62,619 nucleotides of DNA from a virus: positions 1-62,619 of the IMG/VR virus record IMGVR_UViG_3300042565_002416; one strand, written 5' to 3'. Below are positions 9,735-20,666 of the stretch, piece after piece (within the stretch, counting starts at the first letter, position 1; the number at the start of each line of letters is the position of its first letter). A program made the translations under genes and the position numbers. Below the pieces are notes generated by a model. The model was not told the DNA's origin and searched no databases. It worked only from the letters and a program-made list of their open reading frames with translations.

Positions 9735-10454
9735 ATGAGTACTTTAAGTGGTGGTCCAAATATTGTTTTTGATGGTTTAGTATTATATCTAGACGCCGCA
9801 AACTCTAAGAGTTATATACCTGGTTCTACTATTTGGAATGATATTTCTAGAATAGGTAATAACGGTACATTAACTAATGGACCGACATTTAATTCCGCTG
9901 ATGGTGGTTCTATTGTGTTTGATGGTGTGGATGATTTTATTACTTTAGGTAATATTTCGGCGTTAGGGTTTACTAATGGTGTTTTTACTGCAGAAGCTTG
10001 GGTTTATGTACCTTCTACTTGGACCGCGGGTTCACAATACCCAAATCTTATAAGTAAAGGTGCTAGCGCTGGATGGGACAATGCTGGTTGATCTTTATTT
10101 GTTTTTAGAGATTGGCCAAGTGCGGGATTATATAATTGGGGTTGTGGTATAAGAAATGGGGGGACTCCATTAATAACTCAAGTAAGTATAAACATGACAC
10201 CAAATATTTTTACACATATATGTGCAACGGCTGATGGTTCCAACGTAAGATTATATCAAAATGGTGGTTTACCGTTAACATATAATCAAACTGTAAATCC
10301 TGAATTTAATTCTCAAAATATTTTAATTGGTAAAGATTGGACTAATAATTATTTTCCAGGGAATGTTGCATTAACTAGATTATATAATAGAGCTCTCTCA
10401 TCATCAGAAGTACGTCAAAACTTTAACTCAACAAAATCAAGTTTTGGTATTTAA
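9735..10454 (+). pseudogene. LamG-like lectin gene split by one in-frame TGA
   Basis: The frame stays intact from ATG 9735 to TAA 10454 except for one TGA at 10089-10091. The total length (240 codons) equals that of the paralogue at 8767. The first part carries DGLVLYLDAANSKSY and IVFDGVDDFI; the second carries YNRALSSSEVRQNFNSTK. The stop sits in the context GWDNAG-stop-SLFVF, where LamG relatives often have Trp or another large residue, so a single G-to-A change from TGG is likely. Options are a recent nonsense mutation, a sequencing error, or readthrough. TGA is used as a normal stop at 55936, so whole-genome recoding is unlikely. Confidence 0.8.
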
Positions 10455-10486
10455 AAAATAATTAAACAATTTTAATAGATTTAATA

Positions 10487-10494
10487 TATTTATA
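10487..10494 (+). promoter_or_regulatory. Candidate late promoter motif TATTTATA
   Basis: TATTTATA lies 33 nt before the start at 10528, in the longest gap of this part of the fibre region. The same octamer or a one-base variant precedes at least a dozen other structural genes here. Confidence 0.5.
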
Positions 10495-10527
10495 GATAAT
10501 AAAAACCTGGACAGTGAAAGGTAACAA

Positions 10528-13497
10528 ATGAACGAATTTAAAGTAAAAAATGGTTTAATAGTTGATGGAGATTCAACTTTAAGGGGTGGTATATATGATA
10601 TTTCAGGATCAACAGGGATATCAGGACAATTCCTTAGTTCAACACCTAATGGTGTTTTATGGGTTAGTGGAAATAGCGCTACACCCTCTAGTTATGATTA
10701 CATTGATTTTAATACAGGATATACCGCAACAGCTAAAACAGGTAGAGTTTATTTTGATACTACTGAAGATAGTTTAACTTTTTTTCCAACAACACCCAAT
10801 ATGGATGTTGCACTTAATATAGGTCAAGAAAGTTTAATTAGGGTTTTTAATAATTCAGGCTCACAAATTAATAATGGATCCGTTGTTCATATATCGGGAT
10901 CCTCATTAGGTCTTCCAACAATTGTTTTATCAAATGCTGCGTTTGATGATAGAGCTGAAGTTGCAGGTGTTGCAACTCATAATATTCCAAATAATACTAT
11001 TGGTTATATAACCAATTTTGGTATTGTAAGAGATGTTAATACATCAGGTTTTAACGTTGGCGATGAATTATATTTATCTGACACCATTAACGGTGGTTTC
11101 ACAAATAATGTAATTGATATTAATTTTAGTTCCAGAGTTTGTTCAGTTGGTTGGGTTGTAACGTCTGGTGTAACTAATGGTAAAATATTAGTGTCAATTA
11201 CAAATGAAAATAAGGTTCAAAGTTTAACAAATAAACAAGTAAATATTTTATTAGGTAATACCGTATCAACAGGTGTTTTTGAATTCACCGGATTAACTAA
11301 AACATCAAATACAACATTCCAAATTGCACCTGTTAGAGGTTGGTTTGTTGATAACACAACAAACCCTGTAATACCATATGTATTACAAGTTAATTATAGT
11401 GGTAGTACAACAGGTCAAACAACACCTTATTTAACCACTAATGATGCAACATACGTATTATTAACGTCAGCTTCAACTATAACATTACAACCAACATTTC
11501 CAACACCACAAGAAAGAAGATTAAATATATTTTTAGGTAAAGTTATTCATCCAAGTAGAACCTCAATATTAAATATAAATAATACTGTTGATTTTGATGT
11601 ATCACCAATGTCAGCTTTACGTGATTTGTGGACACCAATTAAATTAATAAATGATGGTATTATAGTATCTCCGAATGGTGCTAATTTAAATATCAATACA
11701 TCGGCAGGAGGATTGTGGGGTAATGGTATTGGTTGGACTACAAATCAATTAAACCCCAATCAGGTATCAATAGCAGCCAAATCACCCGCTTCTTTCTTTT
11801 ATAGGACGCAAACAGGTGGTACTTCTTCTTCCGTAACATTGATTGATCCGACAAAATATGATGTTGGTGGTGCTATAACTAGTATAGGTAACGCTAATAG
11901 TGACGAATCCACCAATCAGAGGGTTTATTTATACCCAACAGGTGTTATAAATATATTATACGGACAAACCAAATACACGAATTTAAGTGCTGCAGTTGCT
12001 GGAATACAAACCGAAACTTTCGTTACATATCCTAATGCTCAAACCACTGGTGTTTTAATTGGTATTATTTCAGTAAGGAATGATATTGTTGCGGATGGTC
12101 AGCCATTGACTAATAGTAATTATGCGGTATTTACTTCAGTATCTAAGTTTGGTGAATTATTGGGTGGAACTGGTGGTTTATCAACAACTACATTACAACA
12201 AGCATACGATAACTCAGTTCAACCTGAGATTACAACCAATTCAATATTGGGTGCGGTTACATTTAAAAGAGGTAGTGCATCTGATAGTGATAATGTATTA
12301 GAAATAGAAAATGGTAGTGGTATAACAAATATTAGTTTAAATGCTTCGGGTAGAACAACAACTAAATCATTAACAATTTCTAATTTAGATAGTAATATTA
12401 TTGATAATAGATTTTTAGTTGTAAATAATAGTGGTGATACGTCATATAGGAGTGATATTGTATTACAATCAGAATTTAATTCATACACATCAAATACACA
12501 AACTGAAATTAATTTAAGTAATGTTTATAATACTGTATTATCACCAACTTTAAGTATGCCAACAAGTGTTGGTGGTATAAGTTTAGGGACTACAGTATCT
12601 CAATTATCAGGTTTAACATTTACGAGTTTATTTGATGATTTATTATTTCCAACTGTTTTACCGACATACACAATACCTACAATTACAACAGGTGGTATAT
12701 CAAATTCAACGGTTGAAGTAGGTTCTACAATAACTCCAGCGATAACATTAAGTTCAATTAAAAATGATGGGGGTAATTTCACCCAATTAAGAATATTAAG
12801 AAATTCAAGCCCTATTTTTACAAATACAGGGTTAACGGTTTCTTGGTTATCACCTGTTCCAGATCAATTTGGTTTTGCAAATCCAAATACACCAAATTCA
12901 GGGTTTACAATTAATCCAAGTCCGTATAATGAAAGTTATGTAATACCTGATGTAGGTGGTGGAACTACTTCAACTACATCTTATAGGGGTGATGGTGATT
13001 ATAATCAAGGTTTAGTTAAGAAAAATAATAAAAATGTTAATGATATAAGAGGGTTTTTATTAAGATCAACGTCAGCACCTCAATCAGGTGGAACTGTTAG
13101 TAATGGGACACAAATTGATAGTTCTACGATAACATATACGGGTATATATCCTTATTTTTATGGTATATCGGCAACATTACCAACTCCAACCACCATATCA
13201 CATGCGATATCAGGTGGTACGGCGACTAAGGTATTATCAAGTGCGGCTGGAACTTTATCAATTCCTTATAATACGACTGGTAATTATATTTGGGTGGCTT
13301 ATTTTAATAATTATACAACAAAAACTAAGTGGTATGTAAATGCTTTAGATAATGGTAATTTAGATGGTAGTTTTTTAACTTCAGCTGTAACGCAAAACGT
13401 AGACAGTCCAAATGGTTTTTGGAGTAATATAACATATAAATTACATTGGAGTGTAAATGCTACATCACAATCAACTTTAGAATATAGAAATAGTTAA
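10528..13497 (+). CDS. Large virion structural protein, probable tail fibre
   Basis: A 989-residue protein. The N-terminus contains the same linker logic as the other fibres (GQFLSSTPNGVLW, about residues 33-45). A central domain (about residues 90-230) includes INNGSVVHISG and FNVGDELYLSD, a module I associate with phage tail structural proteins. The C-terminus is rich in Gly, Ser, Thr and aromatic residues, with YTGIYPYFYGISA and GNYIWVAYFNN. It has no GGxxNTASG array and no S74 chaperone. It stands at the head of the 10528-22746 run of fibre and lectin genes, behind a candidate late promoter. The exact position in the tail is unknown. Confidence 0.7.
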   Translation: MNEFKVKNGLIVDGDSTLRGGIYDISGSTGISGQFLSSTPNGVLWVSGNSATPSSYDYIDFNTGYTATAKTGRVYFDTTEDSLTFFPTTPNMDVALNIGQESLIRVFNNSGSQINNGSVVHISGSSLGLPTIVLSNAAFDDRAEVAGVATHNIPNNTIGYITNFGIVRDVNTSGFNVGDELYLSDTINGGFTNNVIDINFSSRVCSVGWVVTSGVTNGKILVSITNENKVQSLTNKQVNILLGNTVSTGVFEFTGLTKTSNTTFQIAPVRGWFVDNTTNPVIPYVLQVNYSGSTTGQTTPYLTTNDATYVLLTSASTITLQPTFPTPQERRLNIFLGKVIHPSRTSILNINNTVDFDVSPMSALRDLWTPIKLINDGIIVSPNGANLNINTSAGGLWGNGIGWTTNQLNPNQVSIAAKSPASFFYRTQTGGTSSSVTLIDPTKYDVGGAITSIGNANSDESTNQRVYLYPTGVINILYGQTKYTNLSAAVAGIQTETFVTYPNAQTTGVLIGIISVRNDIVADGQPLTNSNYAVFTSVSKFGELLGGTGGLSTTTLQQAYDNSVQPEITTNSILGAVTFKRGSASDSDNVLEIENGSGITNISLNASGRTTTKSLTISNLDSNIIDNRFLVVNNSGDTSYRSDIVLQSEFNSYTSNTQTEINLSNVYNTVLSPTLSMPTSVGGISLGTTVSQLSGLTFTSLFDDLLFPTVLPTYTIPTITTGGISNSTVEVGSTITPAITLSSIKNDGGNFTQLRILRNSSPIFTNTGLTVSWLSPVPDQFGFANPNTPNSGFTINPSPYNESYVIPDVGGGTTSTTSYRGDGDYNQGLVKKNNKNVNDIRGFLLRSTSAPQSGGTVSNGTQIDSSTITYTGIYPYFYGISATLPTPTTISHAISGGTATKVLSSAAGTLSIPYNTTGNYIWVAYFNNYTTKTKWYVNALDNGNLDGSFLTSAVTQNVDSPNGFWSNITYKLHWSVNATSQSTLEYRNS

Positions 13498-13502
13498 ATA
13501 GT

Positions 13503-16500
13503 ATGGCAATTAATCTTAGTGATAATATAAGAATAAACTCACCTAAAATTTTAGATGATAGATACGGTCCTTGGAATAGTGTTTCAGAGGCTAATACAAA
13601 TATTTTGTTTTTTCAAAGACAAATAGGTTTAACTGTTGGTATATTTAGTGGATCAACATTAACCGAATATTGGTTTTCATCAGGTGTTACAGATACGGAT
13701 TTAGTCGTAAAAACAACTAATGTATCAGGTAAATTAAATATAAGTGATTTTATTATATATACCTCAACAACTCAAAACATAATTGATAATAACTATAGTC
13801 AATTTACAGGTTTTACTCAGTCATTTGATAGTTATTCAGCCAATACTCTTAATTTAATTAATACGAAATACGATAAATCAGGTGGGACAATATCAGGTAA
13901 TGTTACAATAATCGGTAACTTAACTGTTAATGGAACAGCAACGACTATTAACACTGTTAACTTATTAGTATATGATCCTATAATTGGTTTAGCGTTATCA
14001 CAATCAGGTACAACAAATCCAACATTAGATTCTGGTATTATAACAGATAGGGGTTTAAGCGGTAATACTGCCTTTGTATGGATTGAAAATAATAAACAAT
14101 ATGAATTAGGTTACACAAATAATAGTTATAATGATACAAATGTAACAATAAGTCAATATGGTAATTTAAGGTTAAATAATATTAGGAGTAATTACATAAC
14201 GGATAGTACTAATAGTACAGGTATAACAAATCAAGTATTATCAACGACTTCTAATGGTATTATATGGAATAGTATAGATGGTATAATAACAGGTGTAACT
14301 AGTAATAAGGTAATTGAATTAGGAACGGGTATATTATCAACTGTGAGAATATGTTCAAATAATATTGCTTCGGGTAACTATTCGGGTGTATTAAGTGGAA
14401 CAGGAAATACAGCATCTGCTTGTTTTTCAACAATTGCCGGTGGAGGACAAAACATAGCGTCAGGTAATTTTTCTGGTGTATTAGGTGGTGTTGGTAATAC
14501 AGCGTCATCTTTTTACTCATCTGTTACTAGTGGTGTTGCTAATGTGGGATCAGGTAATAGTTCATTTATAGGTAGTGGTAGATTTAATACATCATCTGGA
14601 AATCAGTCAGCAATTGCTGGTGGTTTTAATAATACAACGTCTGGTCATTGTTCAGGTATAGTTTCTGGTTCAGGAAATACCGCATCAGGTGGTTTTTCAA
14701 TTGTAGCTGGCGGATGTGGAAATACATCTTCCGGAATTGAAACATTTGTCGGTGGTGGTGAGTTTAACGCAACAAGTGCTGATTGTTCATTTATAGGTGG
14801 TGGCGCTAGAAACACAACAAACACCTTTTGTTTTTCAACAATTGCAGGTGGGGAAAGAAACACAGCATCCGGAAGACATTCATTTATAGGTGGTGGGTTT
14901 ATTAATTTATCAGGAAATGGTAATAGAACAGTTGTTGGTGGTGGTCAACAAAACACAGCTTCTTCTAATTACACATCAGTTCTTGGAGGGTATTTTAATA
15001 CGGCATCATTCTCATATTCAACTGTTGTTGGTGGTTGGAATAATAAAACTTCAGCCCCTTGTGCTTTTATTGGTGGGGGTAAAGATAATTTAGTTGGTGG
15101 TGGGGTATCTTTTATTGGTGGTGGTTTAGCTAATACCACTTCATCTTGTTATACAGGTATTGTTTCAGGTTCAGGTAATACTATATCAGGATGTTTTTCA
15201 GTTATAGCCGGTGGATGTGGTAACATAATTCAATCATCAAGTAGAGCTTCATTCATAGGTGGTGGATGTGAAAATATAACAAATTGTAGATTAGCTACCG
15301 TTGTAAGTGGTTGTCGTAATACAGCATTAGGACAAGTTTCATTTATTGGTGGTGGTTTATTAAATACAACCACAGCTTCAGGATATTCGTCATTTATTGG
15401 TGGTGGTTTAGCTAATGTTGTTAATAATATTTACACAACAATATCTGGCGGTAGATGTAATACGTTGACAGGTAATCACGGTACGGTTTCTGGTGGTTAT
15501 AAGAATACTGGAACTGAATGTTGTTCAACAATTGCTGGTGGAGCGTTTAATTTATCTTGTGGACCTCATTCATTTATTGGTGGTGGTTATGGTAATATTT
15601 CTGTAACAGGTTCAACTGTAGGTGGTGGGTGTGAAAATAGGGCTTGTAATACTTATTCAACCGTAGCAGGTGGTATAAGTAATACAGCATCAGGTATTTG
15701 TTCATCGGTTGTAGGTGGTTCAACTAATAGAGCTACTAATAATTTTTCTTTTGTAGGTGGTGGTTGTGGAAACTCAGCAACTGATTGTTGGTCAACAGTT
15801 GTTGGTGGTGAAGTAAATGCCGCTATTTGTAGATGGGCATTCGTTGGTGGTGGTTATATTAACTTGGCTAGTGGATTATTTTCGGTAGTAACAGGTGGTA
15901 GAACAAATACGGCATCAGGTTACGCAACATTCGTCACTGGTGGTGTTTCTAATACAGCGGAAAACTCACTTACAAGTGTTGGTGGTGGTAGAAATAATAC
16001 AGCATCAGGAACATATTCATTTATAGGGACAGGTATTAGAAATATAACAAATTCATCAGGACAATATTCAGGTATAATATCTGGTTCAGGTAATAGTATA
16101 ACCAATTGTTTTTCATTTATTGGTAGTGGTTGCGGTAATACAGCATCTGGACTTGAATCCGTTGTTGTCGGTGGTGAATTAAATACGGCCTCAGGAGCTT
16201 GTTCATTTATTGGTGGTGGTAGACAAAATACAGCTTCAGGTGGTGGATCTTTTGTTGGTGGTGGTGTAAACAATACGGTGTCGACACCATCTAATTCAAT
16301 CATTGGTGGTGGTAGAGAAAATACATCTTTAGGTGAAATTGGGTTTATTGGTGGTGGTAGATGTAATACCACATTAAATACAGCTTCAACAATATCTGGA
16401 GGTTATAGAAATACATCATCTGGATATATGTCAACTATATCAGGGGGTAGACTTAATGTAGCGTCAGGTAATTGTTCATTCATAGGTGGTGGTCAATCAA

Positions 16501-18278
16501 ACTTAGCTTTAACTGGATCAACAGTTGGTGGTGGTGTGAACAACACTGCTTCAGGTAATTGTTCATTTGTAGGTGGTGGATGTGCAAATACATCGTTAGG
16601 TAATAACTCATTTGTTGGTGGTGGTTCAACTAATACAGCGTCAGGTAATTGTTCATTTGTTGGTGGTGGTAATAATAACAGAGCTTCAGGTGGTTGTTCA
16701 TTTATTGGTGGTGGATGTTGTAATACCGCATCAGGTATTTATTCAGTAGCATCAGGTGGTTATTTTAACGTATCATCAGGTCCATTCTCATTTGTTGGTA
16801 GTGGTAATCAAAATACATCGTCAGGTAATAACTCATTTGTTGGTGGTGGATTGGTTAATGTATCAAGTGGTAGTCATTCAGCTATTGTTGGAGGTATTTT
16901 AAACACCGCATCAGGTATTTATGCATTTATCGGTGCTGGTAGGGGTAATACAGCATCAGGTAATTGTTCAACTGTGTCTGGTGGTTATAGAAATATAGCT
17001 TCAGGATGTTTTTCAGGTATAATATCTGGTTCAGGTAATACATCTTCTGGTAGTTTTTCATTTATAGGTGGTGGTTTGTGTAATACAGCGTCCGGTATTG
17101 AAACGGTTGTTGTTGGAGGTGAATTAAATAGAGTGTCAGGTATTAACTCATTTATCGGTGGTGGTAATACTAACTTTATTTCAGGTACAACATCATCTAT
17201 TATCGGTGGAACAGGTAATACAATCGGCTCACAATTATCATTTATAGCTGGTGGAAATAGAAATACAACTTTATGTAATAATACATTTATATTAGGTTCA
17301 AATATAACAGCAAACGCTGTTGATACTACATTCACTCAAAACTTTAATTCTTGTGGACAATCAACCTTACAAGGAACATCAGCTACAGCTGGTTGTGTAT
17401 TATTGGTTAGAAACTCAACACCATTAAGTTTATTCACAGTACAAAATAATGGTCAACAATTTATTAATAGTAATTTTACAGCAACAGCAAATAATACGTC
17501 AGGTGTTTTAAATACTCAAACAATAACACAAAGAGCAACTCAAGGTGATACTGTTACAGGTACATATATTAATCCAACACTTATAACAAATCAGAATAAT
17601 CAAACAAATAAAGGTTTATCAGTTTATCCGTTATTCACAGGTTCAACAAATAGTTGGACAGGAACAACCAATATTATCGCTGATTTTGGAGCTATTAATG
17701 TGGGAACTCAGTTATCTGTAACGGATACTACCACAGGTGTTATTTATGGCGTTAATGATGTATCAGGTTTACCAATAATTGACGCAACATCAAATTGGGA
17801 TGTAAATATTTATGATTTCCCTAATGTTGTATTAAGTAAAACAGGAAAAACATTAACCTTTGGTGTGGCTTATAATTCAGCTTCAACAAACACATTCCAA
17901 TCTGATATTATATTAAATGAAAGAATTGGTTTAAGTCATAGAATGACACAGGTGAGTGGATCGACAACAGGTAATGGAAGTGCGGTGTTATTTAATTTAC
18001 CTGTTAATACAGGACAAACTGTTTATATGGAGGCTAAGGTATCTGGTAGGGCTAATAACGCAAATATGGATAGTATAATGGGTGATTATAAGTATTCAGC
18101 TAAGAGAAGTTTAACAGGTAGTTTAACTCCGGTTGGATCATTCTTTTCATTTGTTAATAAGGATAATCTATTAACTAATTTCGCTATTGACATATCGGGT
18201 AATAATCTTAGATTGGTTGTAACAGGTAATACGGATACGTATATCTGGGGATCAACAATAACAACTCAAGTATTTTAA
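13503..18278 (+). CDS. Repeat-built tail fibre/adhesin
   Basis: A 1591-residue protein. The N-terminus (residues 1-85) has DNIRINSPKILDDRYG, probably an attachment domain. The linker module GNLTVNGTATTINTVN then follows; it is nearly identical in protein to that of the 1-8069 fibre but diverged at third codon positions. About 60-65 GGxxNTASG repeats follow (nt 14365-17290), then the cap NNTFILGSNITA and a C-terminal domain of about 310 residues with GVNDVSGLP. No S74 chaperone is seen. It starts 5 nt after the preceding stop. A trimeric solenoid fibre is inferred. Confidence 0.85.
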   Translation: MAINLSDNIRINSPKILDDRYGPWNSVSEANTNILFFQRQIGLTVGIFSGSTLTEYWFSSGVTDTDLVVKTTNVSGKLNISDFIIYTSTTQNIIDNNYSQFTGFTQSFDSYSANTLNLINTKYDKSGGTISGNVTIIGNLTVNGTATTINTVNLLVYDPIIGLALSQSGTTNPTLDSGIITDRGLSGNTAFVWIENNKQYELGYTNNSYNDTNVTISQYGNLRLNNIRSNYITDSTNSTGITNQVLSTTSNGIIWNSIDGIITGVTSNKVIELGTGILSTVRICSNNIASGNYSGVLSGTGNTASACFSTIAGGGQNIASGNFSGVLGGVGNTASSFYSSVTSGVANVGSGNSSFIGSGRFNTSSGNQSAIAGGFNNTTSGHCSGIVSGSGNTASGGFSIVAGGCGNTSSGIETFVGGGEFNATSADCSFIGGGARNTTNTFCFSTIAGGERNTASGRHSFIGGGFINLSGNGNRTVVGGGQQNTASSNYTSVLGGYFNTASFSYSTVVGGWNNKTSAPCAFIGGGKDNLVGGGVSFIGGGLANTTSSCYTGIVSGSGNTISGCFSVIAGGCGNIIQSSSRASFIGGGCENITNCRLATVVSGCRNTALGQVSFIGGGLLNTTTASGYSSFIGGGLANVVNNIYTTISGGRCNTLTGNHGTVSGGYKNTGTECCSTIAGGAFNLSCGPHSFIGGGYGNISVTGSTVGGGCENRACNTYSTVAGGISNTASGICSSVVGGSTNRATNNFSFVGGGCGNSATDCWSTVVGGEVNAAICRWAFVGGGYINLASGLFSVVTGGRTNTASGYATFVTGGVSNTAENSLTSVGGGRNNTASGTYSFIGTGIRNITNSSGQYSGIISGSGNSITNCFSFIGSGCGNTASGLESVVVGGELNTASGACSFIGGGRQNTASGGGSFVGGGVNNTVSTPSNSIIGGGRENTSLGEIGFIGGGRCNTTLNTASTISGGYRNTSSGYMSTISGGRLNVASGNCSFIGGGQSNLALTGSTVGGGVNNTASGNCSFVGGGCANTSLGNNSFVGGGSTNTASGNCSFVGGGNNNRASGGCSFIGGGCCNTASGIYSVASGGYFNVSSGPFSFVGSGNQNTSSGNNSFVGGGLVNVSSGSHSAIVGGILNTASGIYAFIGAGRGNTASGNCSTVSGGYRNIASGCFSGIISGSGNTSSGSFSFIGGGLCNTASGIETVVVGGELNRVSGINSFIGGGNTNFISGTTSSIIGGTGNTIGSQLSFIAGGNRNTTLCNNTFILGSNITANAVDTTFTQNFNSCGQSTLQGTSATAGCVLLVRNSTPLSLFTVQNNGQQFINSNFTATANNTSGVLNTQTITQRATQGDTVTGTYINPTLITNQNNQTNKGLSVYPLFTGSTNSWTGTTNIIADFGAINVGTQLSVTDTTTGVIYGVNDVSGLPIIDATSNWDVNIYDFPNVVLSKTGKTLTFGVAYNSASTNTFQSDIILNERIGLSHRMTQVSGSTTGNGSAVLFNLPVNTGQTVYMEAKVSGRANNANMDSIMGDYKYSAKRSLTGSLTPVGSFFSFVNKDNLLTNFAIDISGNNLRLVVTGNTDTYIWGSTITTQVF
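14365..17290 (+). repeat. About 60-65 coding tandem repeats of roughly 45 bp
   Basis: These are the same 15-residue units as in the fibre at 1-8069, opening with the shared phrase YSGVLSGTGNTAS and closing with NNTFILGSN. The SGSGN variant phrase recurs near 14660, 15160, 16075 and 17020. The last units (ASGIETVVVGGELNRVSGIN) are shared with the end of the array in the fibre at 29023. Confidence 0.93.
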
Positions 18279-18280
18279 AT

Positions 18281-20665
18281 ATGGCGATTTTTAAAAACTC
18301 ATTACCGATAGTTAGAGATGGACTAATTTTAAATATAGATCCGTTGAATACTAAATCGGTTAATACACCAATAGTTAACTTATCACCAGATCCGAGAAAT
18401 TGGACAACTGTAAGATCATTTATTACATTATTTACAGGTGGGACAATAACACCGCCGATTGAGGGTGCTCCAATATATGAAGTAAGAACATCACCATCTT
18501 TCGCTAATACTTTACATAGATTAAATAATACATCTGTATTTGGTACAACCGGTAATAGGTTTTATAGATATTCAATGTATATAATGGGGAGTAGTGGTAA
18601 CACCCCAACAGCTTCGGTTGGGTTAGATATAAATGATAGAAATACCAATAGTTTTGTGATTGGAACCGCAACAACTTGGAATTATATTACAACTCAAGAT
18701 ACTCTACCACCATCTAATAATAGTACAGTATATGATTTTTTTGATTATGAATTTTATAGAACGGGAAGTCTACCATCAACCGGAGATACGTTTTATATTT
18801 CAGGTATTGTCATAGCTAGGAGTTTAGGTTTTGATAATAACACATATGTTCCATTATTACGAGATCCTGGTTATATACCTTATAATGGCATTATTAATAC
18901 AGGCATAACGGATATGGTTGGTTTTAATAATACAAGATTTATAAGTGGTAGACAAGGTATTAGCCGTGAATTTGGTTTATCTTTATATACGTCAGGTTCT
19001 TCAATATCAACACAACAATTTTCGTTGGATAGAGAAACTGATTTACCCCAATGGTCGTTAAGTTATTTTTTTAAACCCTTATTAAGAGATGTTGCATATC
19101 AACCCCTTTCTGGTGATATTAATTACGCATCGGGAACAACAACTATTTTAAACCATAATTTTGGATTTTTTACCGGAATAAATAAACCGGTTATTGACCC
19201 CACCGATGGTAGTATTTTTATAGGGACAAGAAATGAAGAATATCAAAATATAAGTAGGTTTGGTGTGGTTAAAATAGATAGTGGTGGAACAATTAATTCA
19301 ACATTTAATGCTAATTTCACACCAGCAGGTTCTTTAGATTTCACAACTCAAATTAGTGGTGATAATATATATGTTGCGGGAACTAATGTATTCCTAGCAA
19401 AATTTGATAAGATAAGCGGATCAGGAATACAAACTTTAGGAACTACAGGTGGTTTTAACACTAGTTTGAATATGAGAACTCAATTTATGGATAGTATTAA
19501 TGATCAATTATATGTTTCGGGTGATTTTACAACAGTTAGTGGTTTAACAAGACAAAGATTAACGAGGATTAATTTAAATACATTCACACCTGATTTAAGT
19601 TTAGATACATCTAATGGATTTAATGGTTTACCAAGAGTTGTATTACCACATCAAGGTAAAATATTATGTTTAGGTGATTTTACAACATACTCAGGGGTAT
19701 CAAGAAACTTTATAACTAGAATTAATACTGATGGTTCTTTAGATGAAACTTTTCAGGTTGGATCTGGATTTGATAATACATTAATTTTTGCAAATCATCC
19801 TGTTGATATGGCGATAGATACTTTGGATAGAGTTGTTATTGTTGGTAGATTTACAACATACTCTGGAATACCTAGACAACATATTGTTAGATTAAACCCT
19901 GATGGGACATTAGATAATACATTTAATATCGGTGTTGGATTTAATGAGAGACCATACACCGTAGCAATTCAATCCGATAATAAAATATTGGTTGGTGGAT
20001 TATTTACTGCATATTCTGGAGTAAGTAGAAATAGGTTAGTTAGATTAAATGTAGATGGTACTATTGATAATACTTTTAATATTGGTAGTGGTGTTGGTTC
20101 ATTTAATACTACACTATACCCATCACCATCTGTCGATCAAATCCTCATACAATCAGACGGTAAAATATTACTTTTTAACGGAACTAGAAATCAAGTTCAA
20201 ACATATAGTGCTTCTACTATACCCTGGATAACCACCATAAGATTAAATTCGGATGGTAGTATTGATAATACGTTTAATTCGGGACTTGGGTTTACTAAAG
20301 CAACATATAGAAATCAATTATCATTTAGATATTTAACAACAGCAAATACATTGACAACATTCTCAGATTTAAGTGCAAACCCTGGGAATGGTGGTAGATT
20401 AGCACTTTCATTTTTCACTAATTACCATAATAATGTTATTAATAGGGTATTTACTAAAGATGTTAACAATGTTTTAAGACAATACGATAATGGTTTATTA
20501 GTTAAGTCTTATACCTTTAATCCGGCAGATAATTTAAACTTACGAATGAGAACATTTAATATTCCAGGTAATTTAAACTCACTTCAAGTGTATAGTAAGG
20601 AATTATCTCAACAAGAAATATCTCAAAACTTTAATGTAATGAAATCACGTTTTAATTTATTATAA
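18281..20665 (+). CDS. LamG-like adhesin with an embedded seven-blade beta-propeller
   Basis: A 794-residue protein. It opens with a LamG-type start (IVRDGLILNIDPLNTKS) and closes with the LamG-type tail SLQVYSKELSQQEISQNF. Between them (nt about 19205-20290) are seven delta-60 (DUF5122) units such as ILVGGLFTAYSGVSRNRLVR, each ending in a DGTIDNTFNIG-like turn. Seven units match a seven-bladed propeller. The region before the propeller (residues 40-290) is not assigned. The gene starts 3 nt after the previous stop and lies 2 nt before the next start. A receptor-binding or virion surface role is inferred from the lectin neighbours. Confidence 0.75.
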   Translation: MAIFKNSLPIVRDGLILNIDPLNTKSVNTPIVNLSPDPRNWTTVRSFITLFTGGTITPPIEGAPIYEVRTSPSFANTLHRLNNTSVFGTTGNRFYRYSMYIMGSSGNTPTASVGLDINDRNTNSFVIGTATTWNYITTQDTLPPSNNSTVYDFFDYEFYRTGSLPSTGDTFYISGIVIARSLGFDNNTYVPLLRDPGYIPYNGIINTGITDMVGFNNTRFISGRQGISREFGLSLYTSGSSISTQQFSLDRETDLPQWSLSYFFKPLLRDVAYQPLSGDINYASGTTTILNHNFGFFTGINKPVIDPTDGSIFIGTRNEEYQNISRFGVVKIDSGGTINSTFNANFTPAGSLDFTTQISGDNIYVAGTNVFLAKFDKISGSGIQTLGTTGGFNTSLNMRTQFMDSINDQLYVSGDFTTVSGLTRQRLTRINLNTFTPDLSLDTSNGFNGLPRVVLPHQGKILCLGDFTTYSGVSRNFITRINTDGSLDETFQVGSGFDNTLIFANHPVDMAIDTLDRVVIVGRFTTYSGIPRQHIVRLNPDGTLDNTFNIGVGFNERPYTVAIQSDNKILVGGLFTAYSGVSRNRLVRLNVDGTIDNTFNIGSGVGSFNTTLYPSPSVDQILIQSDGKILLFNGTRNQVQTYSASTIPWITTIRLNSDGSIDNTFNSGLGFTKATYRNQLSFRYLTTANTLTTFSDLSANPGNGGRLALSFFTNYHNNVINRVFTKDVNNVLRQYDNGLLVKSYTFNPADNLNLRMRTFNIPGNLNSLQVYSKELSQQEISQNFNVMKSRFNLL

Positions 20666-20666
20666 T

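Noticed and set aside
9735-10454. Reassignment of TGA to Trp in the whole phage
   Set aside because: TGA ends the gene at 55936-55938 normally, and no other in-frame TGA was noticed in long genes.
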